DNA of 64,000 bases. It comes from Bacteroidota bacterium. Its GTDB lineage: Bacteria > Bacteroidota > Bacteroidia > UKL13-3. Every line of letters begins with the position of its first letter. Position 1 is the first letter of the stretch. Under the pieces are notes generated by a model that was not told the origin of the DNA, made no database searches, and saw nothing but the letters and a program-made list of their open reading frames with translations. Below, piece by piece: positions 26,546-35,800 of the stretch. A program made the translations under genes and the position numbers. The DNA lies in contig JAIXWW010000015.1 of NCBI GenBank assembly GCA_027491085.1, positions 1 through 64,000 on the forward strand. Reading direction: 5' to 3'.

Positions 26546-29500
26546 ATGAAGAGAAAATTACTATTAACCATCGTAAGTTTTTATCTCGTTACCCAAGTTT
26601 TTGCTCAAAGCATTAAAGGAAGGGTTGAAGATGAAAAAAAGATTCCTATTGTAGGAGCAACAGTTATTATTGAGGGAACAAAGAAAGGTTCTTTTACTGA
26701 TGCACAAGGTACTTTTGAAATCAAAGAAGTTAAGGCAGGAAAATACAAATTAAAGATATCAAGTTTAGGCTCTAATCCTGGTTACAAGGAAGTGGAAGTT
26801 GGCACTAATGGCGCATTTGTGAATATTCAACTAAAAGAAGATCAAAAAAAGTTAGATGAAGTTGTAGTTGTTGGTTATGGTGTGCAACGTAAACGCGAAA
26901 TAACTGGATCAGTTGCTCAAATAAGTGGTAAAAGTTTAAATGATATGCCAGTTCCTAGTTTTGAATCGGCATTACAAGGAAAATTGGCCGGTGTAAATGT
27001 AACTACTGGTAGTGGTTTGGCTGGTTCTGGTGCTGTTGTTCGTATCAGAGGTATTGCTTCTATTGGTGCTGGAGGCGATCCATTATATGTAGTTGATGGA
27101 ATTCCAATCACACAAGATTATTTCTTGAATGGCAATGGTGGTGGTATGAATAATAATCCTTTGGCTACTATCAACCCTAATGATATAGAAACAATTGATG
27201 TGCTAAAAGATGCTGGAGCAAGCGCTATTTATGGTTCAAGAGGAGCAAATGGTGTAATATTAATTACAACCAAAAGAGGCAAAAAAGGAAGTAAAAAAGG
27301 GCCTAATGTTAATTTCTCGGCTACAGTTGGAACTTCGCAACCTACTGCTTTACCTAATATGTTAAACACCTCTCAATATTTACAATTACGTCAAGAAGCT
27401 TGGGAAAATGACGGTGGAACAGGACGCGTTTGGTTACCTGGTTATTCATCTGCTCAATCATCAGCAGCAGCGCGTGAAGCAGCATACAATAAAGCAAGTC
27501 AAAATAATACGGATTGGGTAAAGTTAACAACCCGATTAGGCTTTAAGCAAAATTATGATTTGTCGATAAGTGACATGTACAAAAAAATTAGTTACTACGC
27601 TGGTATTTCATACAGCAATAATGAAAGTTATTTGGTAGGAAATAGTTACAATAGATTATCTGGTCGTTTAAATCTAGATTTTAGGATTAGTAAAAAAATT
27701 AAAGTTTCAACCAATTCTAGCATTGCTCAAGGAAATAATTTTAGAGTAAATAGTGCTTGGGCTGGAGGATTAGGTTCAGCTATGAGTACTGCTTTACCAA
27801 TTTATCCAGTAAGATATAAGGATGTAAATGGTGGAGATAGTGCTTATTTTAGAGGAGGTGATAATCCATTAATTGCTCAAGAACAAAAAGTTTGGAGAGT
27901 AGGTGAAACTAGGGTAATTAATAATGTGGCAATTGATTATAATCCAATCAAAAATTTATATTTTAGAGGTCAAGGTGGTTATGATTACATGCAGTTGTTA
28001 GATGACCAATATAATAGTCCTCAATTATTAAATATTGCAGATTCTATTGGTGGAAATGCATACAGAACAGGGACTTTTACCAATAATTTAAATTATTTTA
28101 TTACTGGTACTTATAACTATAACCCTAACGATAATAATAAATTTAGTTTTATGGTTGGTAATGAGTTTCAAAAATCAACTGCTTCTGTAAGAACTCAAAG
28201 AACTGAAAAAACCTCTGGTCCTTTTTATGATAAAACGCCAGATTCATTATATCAAAATCAAGTATCTCCCGGAAGTGCTTGGGCATTTTTAAGTTATTTT
28301 AGTCGTGTAAATTATTCATTTAAAGATAAGTATTTTGCACAGTTAATTTTACGTGCTGATTGGTCATCTCGTTTCGGTGAAAATTACCGTGTTGCGTTTA
28401 TGCCAGCAGTTTCGGCAAGTTGGGTATTAAGTGAAGAAAAGTTTTTACGTAATAACAAAAGCATATCGTTCTTAAAATTAAGAGCCAGTGCCGGTAGAAG
28501 TGGAAACTCCAATATAAATGGCAATGCTCGTTTTTTAACCTATAGAACAGACGGATTATACAATCAACAAGCGATTACATACCCTACTCAAGCTGCTAAC
28601 CCAAATTTACGCTGGGAAACATCATTTATTTGGGATGCAGGTTTGGAATTAGGTTTGTTTAATGATAGAATTTTTACAACTGTTGATTACTTTGACAGAA
28701 GAGTTTCTGATGCTATTATTGAAAATTTAGCAATTTCACCTTCTACAGGTATGGATAATTATACCGCTAATGTTGGAAGAATAACCAATAGAGGTTTAGA
28801 ATTTGGAATTAAAACTAGAAATTTAGTTGGTAAATTCAGATGGAGTACTGATTTCAATATTACAAAAATTTGGAACTCAATCGATGATATTGGTGCTTAT
28901 TCGCAGGATGCTGTGGGTGGCGGAACTAATGACACTCGTCCTATTATTGGAAGTCCTATTGGAACCAATTACCTAGTAAGATTTAGTCATATTGACCAAC
29001 AAACAGGTTTGCCAGTTTATTTAGATTTAAATGGTAACCCAACAAGTAAATGGGATATAGCCAATAGAGTAGGTGCAGGAAGTGTTTTACCAGATGCTTC
29101 GGGTGGATTAACAAATACCTTTTCATACAAAGGATTTGACTTAAGTGTTTTAATTAATTTTGTTATTGGTGGAAATATTTATGAATCATCTGCAAAACGT
29201 CAATTAGGTGTAGTAACTGATTGGAATATGAGAACAGATTTATTCGACAGATGGCAAAAACCAGGCGATAATGCTCAATTTGCCCGTTTAACATTAAATG
29301 AGGCAAACTATGGTTCTAATACTGTTTGGATTAATACTACACAGTTTTTACATGATGCCTCTTTTGCTCGTTTACGTAATATTACTTTAGGTTACAATTT
29401 ACAACCTAAAGCAATCAAAAAACTTAAACATGTACGTTCTGTTCGTATGGCTGTTATTGCAACTAATATTTTAACAGTAACCAAATACCCAGGTTTAGAT

Positions 29501-29617
29501 CCTGAAATAGCTCGTGATTTTGAGAATGCTACAGATAGAAATATGAGTCCTAATATTACTTATTTAACTCCTCCTCAAGAGCGTACTTATTCATTTCAAA
29601 TCAATGTTGGATTTTAA
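26546..29617 (+). CDS. SusC/RagA-type TonB-dependent outer-membrane receptor
   Basis: The 1023-residue protein imports oligosaccharides across the outer membrane using TonB energy. A signal peptide (about 1-20) is followed by a carboxypeptidase-like beta domain (about 22-95, IKGRVEDEKKIPIVGATVII). Next come a TonB-box-like segment DEVVVVGYG and the plug domain, with PLYVVDGIPI and the SusC signature DVLKDAGASAIYGSRGANGV. The 22-strand barrel ends in YSFQINVGF. susD follows after 19 bp. The adjacent GH13 enzyme suggests maltooligosaccharide import. Confidence 0.96.
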   Translation: MKRKLLLTIVSFYLVTQVFAQSIKGRVEDEKKIPIVGATVIIEGTKKGSFTDAQGTFEIKEVKAGKYKLKISSLGSNPGYKEVEVGTNGAFVNIQLKEDQKKLDEVVVVGYGVQRKREITGSVAQISGKSLNDMPVPSFESALQGKLAGVNVTTGSGLAGSGAVVRIRGIASIGAGGDPLYVVDGIPITQDYFLNGNGGGMNNNPLATINPNDIETIDVLKDAGASAIYGSRGANGVILITTKRGKKGSKKGPNVNFSATVGTSQPTALPNMLNTSQYLQLRQEAWENDGGTGRVWLPGYSSAQSSAAAREAAYNKASQNNTDWVKLTTRLGFKQNYDLSISDMYKKISYYAGISYSNNESYLVGNSYNRLSGRLNLDFRISKKIKVSTNSSIAQGNNFRVNSAWAGGLGSAMSTALPIYPVRYKDVNGGDSAYFRGGDNPLIAQEQKVWRVGETRVINNVAIDYNPIKNLYFRGQGGYDYMQLLDDQYNSPQLLNIADSIGGNAYRTGTFTNNLNYFITGTYNYNPNDNNKFSFMVGNEFQKSTASVRTQRTEKTSGPFYDKTPDSLYQNQVSPGSAWAFLSYFSRVNYSFKDKYFAQLILRADWSSRFGENYRVAFMPAVSASWVLSEEKFLRNNKSISFLKLRASAGRSGNSNINGNARFLTYRTDGLYNQQAITYPTQAANPNLRWETSFIWDAGLELGLFNDRIFTTVDYFDRRVSDAIIENLAISPSTGMDNYTANVGRITNRGLEFGIKTRNLVGKFRWSTDFNITKIWNSIDDIGAYSQDAVGGGTNDTRPIIGSPIGTNYLVRFSHIDQQTGLPVYLDLNGNPTSKWDIANRVGAGSVLPDASGGLTNTFSYKGFDLSVLINFVIGGNIYESSAKRQLGVVTDWNMRTDLFDRWQKPGDNAQFARLTLNEANYGSNTVWINTTQFLHDASFARLRNITLGYNLQPKAIKKLKHVRSVRMAVIATNILTVTKYPGLDPEIARDFENATDRNMSPNITYLTPPQERTYSFQINVGF

Positions 29618-29636
29618 TTAGTAAAGAAAGTAGAAA

Positions 29637-31058
29637 ATGAAACATACATATAAAATAATATCAGTTTTAAGTTTAATTATATTTTTCAGTTCATGTACTA
29701 AATGGACAGAAATTAAACCAGAAGGATTTTTACTTGAAGATGAAGCTGTTAAAAGTGGGCAAGATGTTAAACGTATTGTTAATTCAACATATGATGCCTT
29801 GGCTAATCGTTTAAATGGAAATGCCCAAATTTACAATGATTTGCTAGGCGATGAGTTAGCTGATTATAATATTACAGGCGATAGACGTGAAATGTACACA
29901 AGAGGAGTTATTCCTTTTAATAGCACTTCTAATGATAATTTTAGAGGAATTTACCGTTGTGTATTTAGAGCAAACACTTGTTTGGATTATATTCAAAAAT
30001 TCAATGATTTAACTGCAACTGAAAAAAGCACTTTAGAAGGTGAAATTAAATTTATTAGAGCACTTTCGCATTTTGAAATTGCTAAATTATATGCACATCC
30101 AATGGGTACTTCACCATTGGTGAATGCCAATGCTTCACAATCAGGTATTCCTTTAAGAAAAACGGTTACCATAGATCCTGTGTTAAGAAGTTCAATAGCT
30201 GAAACTTATGCTTATATAGCCGAAGACTTAATTTCAGCAATTTCTTTATTACCAGAAAATCATCCTTCAAATACTACCAAAAAAGTATATGCAGATAAAG
30301 ACGCAGCTAAGGCACTTTTAGCTAAAGTTTATTTTCAAAGTAATCAATACCAAAAAGCAATTGATGTTTTGAATGGTTTATTGGCTAACACAAAGTATAA
30401 ATTAAGTGATAGCTTAAATCATTTTGACAATGCAAGTTTTAGTGGTGAGTATTTATTTCAATTTGTAAGCACAGGAACGGGAGATAACAGAGCATCGGCT
30501 TATACTGGTAATTACAGAACCGATAATGTGGCTGTTCCAAATTTGCAATTATCAGCTTTGGCATACAATTTTATGAAACAAGATACTACTGATAAACGTT
30601 TAGGTTTAATTAAAGTTATTAATAAAGGTAAGCCAGAAGAAGTTTATGGTTCAATGAAATTTAACAAAGATTTTTTTGATGTACCATATTTGCTTTTAAC
30701 TGATATGTATTTAATGAGAGCTGAAGCACTTGCTATTACAAATCAAAATTTGCCTACTGCTGCCGAAGATTTGAACAAAATCATCAACCGTGCGTATATA
30801 AATCCAACTGCAAAAATTTTAAGTGGAGCTGAAATTGCAGATGTAATTAAAGCAAGGGCAAGAGATGAACGTAGAAGAGAGTTTTTATTAGAAGGAGATA
30901 GAATTCAAACCTTTAAAAGAATTGGAGCAAATGGTGAAATACAAGTGCCAAACACTATGAGAAATGCTTCATTTAATTGCAACGGATTAATTTTCTCATA
31001 TCCTCAAACAGAAGTAACAATAGGTTTTGCTCAAAACCCATTACAAACTTGTAACTAA
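29637..31058 (+). CDS. SusD/RagB family starch-binding lipoprotein
   Basis: The 473-residue surface lipoprotein (lipobox FSSC) forms the lid over the SusC channel and binds the glycan. SusD features are the early KPEGFLLEDEAVKSG, EIKFIRALSHFEIAKLYAHPMG, a TPR-like YADKDAAKALLAKVYFQSNQYQKAI and the C-terminal YLMRAEALA with RRREFLLEGDRIQTFKRIG. It is co-transcribed with susC, 19 bp downstream. Confidence 0.95.
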   Translation: MKHTYKIISVLSLIIFFSSCTKWTEIKPEGFLLEDEAVKSGQDVKRIVNSTYDALANRLNGNAQIYNDLLGDELADYNITGDRREMYTRGVIPFNSTSNDNFRGIYRCVFRANTCLDYIQKFNDLTATEKSTLEGEIKFIRALSHFEIAKLYAHPMGTSPLVNANASQSGIPLRKTVTIDPVLRSSIAETYAYIAEDLISAISLLPENHPSNTTKKVYADKDAAKALLAKVYFQSNQYQKAIDVLNGLLANTKYKLSDSLNHFDNASFSGEYLFQFVSTGTGDNRASAYTGNYRTDNVAVPNLQLSALAYNFMKQDTTDKRLGLIKVINKGKPEEVYGSMKFNKDFFDVPYLLLTDMYLMRAEALAITNQNLPTAAEDLNKIINRAYINPTAKILSGAEIADVIKARARDERRREFLLEGDRIQTFKRIGANGEIQVPNTMRNASFNCNGLIFSYPQTEVTIGFAQNPLQTCN

Positions 31059-31077
31059 TTTATATAGTAACTAAAAA

Positions 31078-31557
31078 ATGAAAAAAGCAATAATTATAGC
31101 AAGTATATTTTTAAGTATAATAGCTTGTAAAAAAGAAATAAAAGATATTGGAACTCCATCAAGTAAAGTAGATGGAATTCAAGCAAAATGGGGGTTAACC
31201 AGTTGTACCATGATTGACGAACTTTCGTTGGTTAAAGAAGCAACTTCAATGGGCGATTTTTTTACTACTAAAAAAGCACCAAATATTACTTTTGAAACGG
31301 TAGGTGGTATTAAAAAATATACTGTTGATACAGCAAATGTATTGGTTAATTTTTTTCAAGCACCCTCAGGTACTTGGAGTTTTGATAATGATGAATACCC
31401 AACAATGGTTAAGTTTATACCTGATGGAGGAGTGGAATTTAGCCTTCCTTTAGGAGCTACCGTAAGAACTGTTGACACTTTTTTAAAGTTGCGTAAACCT
31501 GTGTATTGCGGTGGGGAACTTAAGTTTTCGTATGTATTAGAGTTTGAAAGAAAATAA
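31078..31557 (+). CDS. Small lipoprotein of the Sus-like operon
   Basis: The 159-residue lipoprotein (lipobox IIAC, Cys17) has a lipocalin-like appearance: an early KWGLTSCTMID, beta-rich middle part, GTWSFDNDEYPT and a final strand FSYVLEFERK. This resembles DUF5004-type proteins, but I am not certain. It starts 19 bp after susD, so it is an operon member, probably exposed at the surface as a third glycan-binding or accessory lipoprotein. Confidence 0.7.
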   Translation: MKKAIIIASIFLSIIACKKEIKDIGTPSSKVDGIQAKWGLTSCTMIDELSLVKEATSMGDFFTTKKAPNITFETVGGIKKYTVDTANVLVNFFQAPSGTWSFDNDEYPTMVKFIPDGGVEFSLPLGATVRTVDTFLKLRKPVYCGGELKFSYVLEFERK

Positions 31558-31575
31558 ATTATAGGAGAAAAATAA

Positions 31576-32439
31576 ATGAAAAGAATACTAACATTAATTA
31601 TAGGCTTTAGTTTAATTTCTGCTAAAGTTTTTGGACAAGCTAATTGGATTGAACCTGAAAATCCAGATGTAACAAAAAAAATCAGAATTTATGTTGATTT
31701 AACAAAAACCACCAATAGAAGTTGTGCTGATAGTACAGGTCCTTTTTATATTTGGACTTGGTTGCCAAAAGAACATCCAGTGGGACATCCACTAAGAAAT
31801 GGATTTGGTGAAAAAGAATGGCAAAATTCTAACGAGGCATTAAAAATGACCAACGATGCTGCTAAAGGTCCATTGGTTTGGTATTACGAAATGGTACCAA
31901 CTGAATTTTATGAAGTACCTGCTGCCGATGTTTATAAAAAAGGAATATCACTTTTAGTAAAAACTAAAAATGGTGGAGGTTATGGTGCTCCAGATGTAAA
32001 AACTGAAGATTTGAATTTTACAATAGAACCACCAAAAACCGATAGAGGAGCAATTTATTCAGCACCTAGTTCAATGGCTTTAAATGAAGTTGCCAATATT
32101 ATTTACGACAACAACTTTGAATTAAATGACTCCATGACCAATGTTTCAAATGATGATTTGTATGCATGGGTTAGTGCATCAATAAAAGATACAGCAACCA
32201 GCGTTACCAGAACTTTTGCACCATCTTCCTTTTTTAATGTAGCTTCTAACCCTGATTTGAAGTTAGTAAAAGTAGATGTAAAAAAATATAGATTATCTTT
32301 TATACCTAGTAAATTATTTAATGTTACTTCGAATAAAGAGTTGATAACTCAAATAGAAGTTACAGTAAGAAGAGGTAATTATACTGGTCCAAATGACAAA
32401 AGTGAAGCACAACCTAAATTGAAATTTGCTTGTCAGTAA
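31576..32439 (+). CDS. Secreted protein of unknown family in the Sus-like operon
   Basis: The 287-residue product has a cleavable signal peptide (about 1-21, SAKVFGQ) and no lipobox or sorting tail. The N-terminal half (IEPENPDVTKKIRIYVDLTKT ... GPFYIWTWLP ... LVWYYEMVPTEFYEVP) has Trp- and Tyr-rich strands, a look common in Bacteroidota glycan-binding domains. The C-terminal half (about 160-287) looks like a second beta domain. AGGAG at 31563-31567, 8 bp before the ATG, is a Shine-Dalgarno-like sequence, unusual for the phylum. It is the last gene before a terminator. I do not recognise the family; carbohydrate binding is inferred from context. Confidence 0.7.
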   Translation: MKRILTLIIGFSLISAKVFGQANWIEPENPDVTKKIRIYVDLTKTTNRSCADSTGPFYIWTWLPKEHPVGHPLRNGFGEKEWQNSNEALKMTNDAAKGPLVWYYEMVPTEFYEVPAADVYKKGISLLVKTKNGGGYGAPDVKTEDLNFTIEPPKTDRGAIYSAPSSMALNEVANIIYDNNFELNDSMTNVSNDDLYAWVSASIKDTATSVTRTFAPSSFFNVASNPDLKLVKVDVKKYRLSFIPSKLFNVTSNKELITQIEVTVRRGNYTGPNDKSEAQPKLKFACQ

Positions 32440-32465
32440 TTAATTGATAAAAAATAAATTATTTA

Positions 32466-32500
32466 AAATGCAACTTCCAAAAAGAAGTTGCATTTTTGTT
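32466..32500 (+). terminator. Terminator of the susC-susD operon
   Basis: AAATGCAACTTC (32466-32477) pairs with GAAGTTGCATTT (32484-32495) and a T run follows. Confidence 0.9.
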
Positions 32501-32521
32501 TACTGAAAATTCTAATAAATA

Positions 32522-33139
32522 TTGAAACAATTCATCAGACAAAATAGTTGGTTTATAGTTGGTTATTTTGTAGTTCTAACAGTAGCTTCATTATTTTTGC
32601 TGTTATCTAGTAGCGAAACTGTTACTTTAAGCATTAACCAAATGCATAGTGCTGCTTCAGATGAAATATTTAAATTTACTACCCATTTTGGTGAGGCTTG
32701 GTTTGGTTTTCCTATTTGTATTTACTTGTTAATTATTAATAAAAAATGGGGCATAACAGCCAGTATTGTTGGCATAATAAGTACTTTAATTACCCAGTTT
32801 AATAAGCATTTTGTTTTTGATAATGCATTGCGCCCTTCTTTATTGCTTAAAGATTATAAGTTAAACTTTGTAGAAGGTGTGGAGGTATTGCAGTACAATA
32901 GTTTTCCTTCGGGGCATACCACTTTTGCTTTTGCCATTTTTACTTGCTTGGCATTGTTTTATAAAAAACCTTGGCAACAGTTATTCTTTTTATTTTGTGC
33001 TGTAGCTGTTGCTTTCTCACGCATTTACTTATTACAACATTTTTTGCGTGATACCGTTGTTGGTTCATTAATTGGCTTTTTTTGCGCCTTTTTTTGTTAT
33101 TGGTTTATCATTGAACAGAAAAGCAAAACCACTAAATAG
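32522..33139 (+). CDS. PAP2 family membrane phosphatase
   Basis: The 205-residue inner-membrane protein with about six helices has all three parts of the lipid-phosphatase signature: K-x6-RP (KHFVFDNALRPS), PSGH (FPSGHTTFAFA) and SR-x5-H-x3-D (SRIYLLQHFLRD). Likely substrates are undecaprenyl pyrophosphate or a lipid A phosphate; they cannot be told apart by sequence. The frame starts with TTG at 32522 followed by AAA. No ATG lies upstream in frame, and the TTG gives a complete first helix. The ArnT-like gene follows 6 bp after the stop, so the two form an operon acting on lipid-linked envelope substrates. Confidence 0.9.
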   Translation: MKQFIRQNSWFIVGYFVVLTVASLFLLLSSSETVTLSINQMHSAASDEIFKFTTHFGEAWFGFPICIYLLIINKKWGITASIVGIISTLITQFNKHFVFDNALRPSLLLKDYKLNFVEGVEVLQYNSFPSGHTTFAFAIFTCLALFYKKPWQQLFFLFCAVAVAFSRIYLLQHFLRDTVVGSLIGFFCAFFCYWFIIEQKSKTTK

Positions 33140-33145
33140 TTTACT

Positions 33146-34789
33146 ATGATTAAAAACCTAATTGCTAAATATCCATATTGGTTTGTAACACTTTGGGCTG
33201 TTATGTTATTCATACCTTTTTTGGGTAATGTGCATCTTTTTGATTGGGATGAAATAAACTTTGCCGAAAATGCCCGTGAAATGCTGTTAACAGGCAATTA
33301 CCAACAAGTTCAAATTAATTTCCAACCGTTTTGGGAAAAACCACCTTTGTTTTTTTGGTTACAAACCATCAGTTTTAAAATATTTGGAATCAATGAGTTT
33401 GCTGCACGTTTGCCAAATGCTTTGGTAGGTGTGTTAGTTTTAAATATTGTATTTTATTTAGGCAAAAAGTATTTCGATACCAAATTAGCTTGGATTTGGG
33501 TACTTTGTATAACCGGAAGTTTTACGCCTCATTTGTATTACAAAAGTGGAATTATTGACCCTATTTATAACTTATTTATTTCAGGTACTGTATATCAGTT
33601 TTTTTTAATTGCCACAGGCAATGATGTAAAGAAAAAGAATTTAAATGCCTTATATGCAGGTTTCTTTATTGGTGCAGCTATTATTACCAAAGGCCCTGCG
33701 GCATTATTGGTGTGTTTGCTTTGTGTATTGGTATATTTAACTCTGCATAAATTTAAGCTGTTTTTTACATTTAGACACATTATTATTTGCGCTGTAACTG
33801 CTTTATTGGTTAGTGCTACTTGGTTCGGATTAGAGGTAATTAAAAATGGGCCAACCTTTTTATTAGAGTTTTTTTTATACCAAATTGATTTATTTAAAAA
33901 CCCTGTTGCAGGCCATGGACAACCATTTTGGTACCATCCTGTAGTGTTGTTATTGGGTTGTTTCCCTATTTCTATATTTGCTTTAAATACGTTGTTCAAA
34001 CGCAAATTTGCCCATGATAATGAAGTTCAAATTCAGTTTTTTAAATGGAGTCAAATACTGTTTTGGGTGGTGTTAATTTTGTTTAGCATAGTAAAAACCA
34101 AAATAGTGCATTACTCATCGGCTTGTTACTTGCCTTTAAGTTTTATTGCTGCGCATACCATTTATAACTATGTGTTCGATAAAAAAGCCGTTGAAAAATG
34201 GAAGTTGATAGCAGTGTATATTTTTGGATTAATATTAAGCATAGCCTTAGGAGTGTTGCCTTTAATTGATCTAATTAAAGATAGCATTATTCCATTCATT
34301 GACGATGATTTTGCAGTAGCTAGTTTAAGCATAAACGCCAATTGGCAAGGTTTGGAGTTTATAATGGGTTTTATATTTTTATCCATTACCAGCATTGCGG
34401 TATTTTATTTGTGGCGCAGCGAGTTGCAAAAAGGTTTTTACACCTTATTGGTTTTTATATCTTTGTTTTTACCTATTTATTTAACGTGGGTGGTTCCTAA
34501 AATAGAGCAATACAGCCAAGGTCCAGCTATTGATATGTTACAGAAAATTAGCCACGAAGATTGTTACATTACCACTTTAGGTTATAAAAGTTATGCGCAT
34601 TATTTCTATGGAAATGTAAAACCTTATACCAACGATTCAGCTAGAGATAACAATTGGCTTAAAGCCGGAAAAATAGATAAGCCTGTTTATTTTTTATTGC
34701 ATGTAAACGATACTCAAAATCATACCAACTCTCAAATGCATTGGATAGAAACGCAAGGCGGTTTTATGCTGATGAAAAGAGAACGGTAG
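33146..34789 (+). CDS. ArnT/PMT-like (GT39/GT83 type) membrane glycosyltransferase
   Basis: The 547-residue polytopic protein has about twelve helices. The first periplasmic loop shows DWDEINFAENAREMLLTGNY and FWEKPPLFFWLQ, the Asp-Glu motif and PPL pattern of GT-C transferases that use lipid-phosphate sugar donors. A DPI motif (GIIDPIYNLFISG) and AAIITKGPAAL follow. The C-terminal 110 residues are a soluble periplasmic part. ArnT-type enzymes modify lipid A with aminoarabinose, but in this phylum the acceptor is unknown. It follows the PAP2 gene in one operon. Confidence 0.85.
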   Translation: MIKNLIAKYPYWFVTLWAVMLFIPFLGNVHLFDWDEINFAENAREMLLTGNYQQVQINFQPFWEKPPLFFWLQTISFKIFGINEFAARLPNALVGVLVLNIVFYLGKKYFDTKLAWIWVLCITGSFTPHLYYKSGIIDPIYNLFISGTVYQFFLIATGNDVKKKNLNALYAGFFIGAAIITKGPAALLVCLLCVLVYLTLHKFKLFFTFRHIIICAVTALLVSATWFGLEVIKNGPTFLLEFFLYQIDLFKNPVAGHGQPFWYHPVVLLLGCFPISIFALNTLFKRKFAHDNEVQIQFFKWSQILFWVVLILFSIVKTKIVHYSSACYLPLSFIAAHTIYNYVFDKKAVEKWKLIAVYIFGLILSIALGVLPLIDLIKDSIIPFIDDDFAVASLSINANWQGLEFIMGFIFLSITSIAVFYLWRSELQKGFYTLLVFISLFLPIYLTWVVPKIEQYSQGPAIDMLQKISHEDCYITTLGYKSYAHYFYGNVKPYTNDSARDNNWLKAGKIDKPVYFLLHVNDTQNHTNSQMHWIETQGGFMLMKRER

Positions 34790-35000
34790 AATTTTGAATT
34801 ATGAATGTTGGATTTTGAATTATTGCGAAATGCGAAATGACAAAAATGCGAAATGAATGTTGAAAAAAGAGTAACCAACCATTTAACTTTCCAACAATTA
34901 AACCATGCAAAGCGCACTAACAATATTAACATCTAACAATTAAACAATCACGCGAAGCGTGAAAGCAATCTCCCAATCTCTAAATCACTAAATCAAAAAA
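34790..35000 (+). repeat. Low-complexity leader before the L,D-transpeptidase gene
   Basis: The sequence consists of short permuted words: GAATTTTGAATTATGAATG, GCGAAATGCGAAATG, then ACCATTTAACTTTCCAACAAT, AACAATTAAAC and finally TCCCAATCTCTAAATCACTAAA up to the TTG start. The final 100 bases are G-poor on the coding strand, as in the other leaders of this type. Confidence 0.6.
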
Positions 35001-35702
35001 TTGAAATCCATCATCCTACTCTGGTTATTCCTTTTTGGAAATGTGCTAATGGCGCAGGTGCCTACTAGTAAAACATCGGTTGCTGCTTATGCGCAAAACG
35101 AAGCAGCGTTAAAGCAACAATTTGCCAATAAAAAGGTAAAGTGGGGTAGTGCTATATTTATTAGAATTTACAAACAAAGCAATGAGCTACAGTTATGGGT
35201 TAAACAAAATAATCAGTTTGTATTGTTTAAAACATATGCTATTTGTTATTACTCGGGTACATTAGGTACCAAAACTAAAACAGGCGATGGGCAAGCTCCT
35301 GAAGGTATTTACAAGGTTTTTCCCAGTCAAATGAATCCTAATAGCAGTTATCATTTATCGTTTAATTTAGGTTATCCTAATGCTTTTGATAAAGCCAACG
35401 GTTATACCGGTAGCCATATTATGGTGCATGGTAGTTGTGTTTCTATAGGCTGTTTTGCCATGACAAACCCCATTATAGAAGAAATTTGGACATTGATGGA
35501 AGCTGCATTTACCCAAAAACAATCGTATGTAAATGTGTTTATTTTTCCATTTAAACTAACTCAAGCAGCAATTGATAGCAATACCTCCAATACTTCGGTA
35601 GGATTATGGAAACAGCTTTTGCCCATAGACAATGCCTTTGACCAAACACATAAAATACCAAATATAACAGTTGAAGGTAAAAAGTATATTTTAGTTGATT
35701 AG
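35001..35702 (+). CDS. L,D-transpeptidase (YkuD domain) exported protein
   Basis: The 233-residue protein has a signal peptide (about 1-18, ending LMAQ) when read from a TTG start at 35001; no suitable ATG gives a signal peptide. The YkuD domain (about 45-175) holds the catalytic motif HIMVHGSCVSIGCFAM, with His and Cys at the expected spacing (HGxxxSxGC). Such enzymes cross-link peptidoglycan at meso-DAP residues or attach proteins to it; some act as amidase-like murein endopeptidases. It stands alone, with a repeat-type leader in front. Confidence 0.92.
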   Translation: MKSIILLWLFLFGNVLMAQVPTSKTSVAAYAQNEAALKQQFANKKVKWGSAIFIRIYKQSNELQLWVKQNNQFVLFKTYAICYYSGTLGTKTKTGDGQAPEGIYKVFPSQMNPNSSYHLSFNLGYPNAFDKANGYTGSHIMVHGSCVSIGCFAMTNPIIEEIWTLMEAAFTQKQSYVNVFIFPFKLTQAAIDSNTSNTSVGLWKQLLPIDNAFDQTHKIPNITVEGKKYILVD

Positions 35703-35800
35703 TTAAGTTTAAAAAATCAAATAAGTTCTTAGTAAAAGAGAGATTTTATTCCTCAATTATTAACAAAAATGTATTTATTTGTAATCTAACTATTTTAAGT

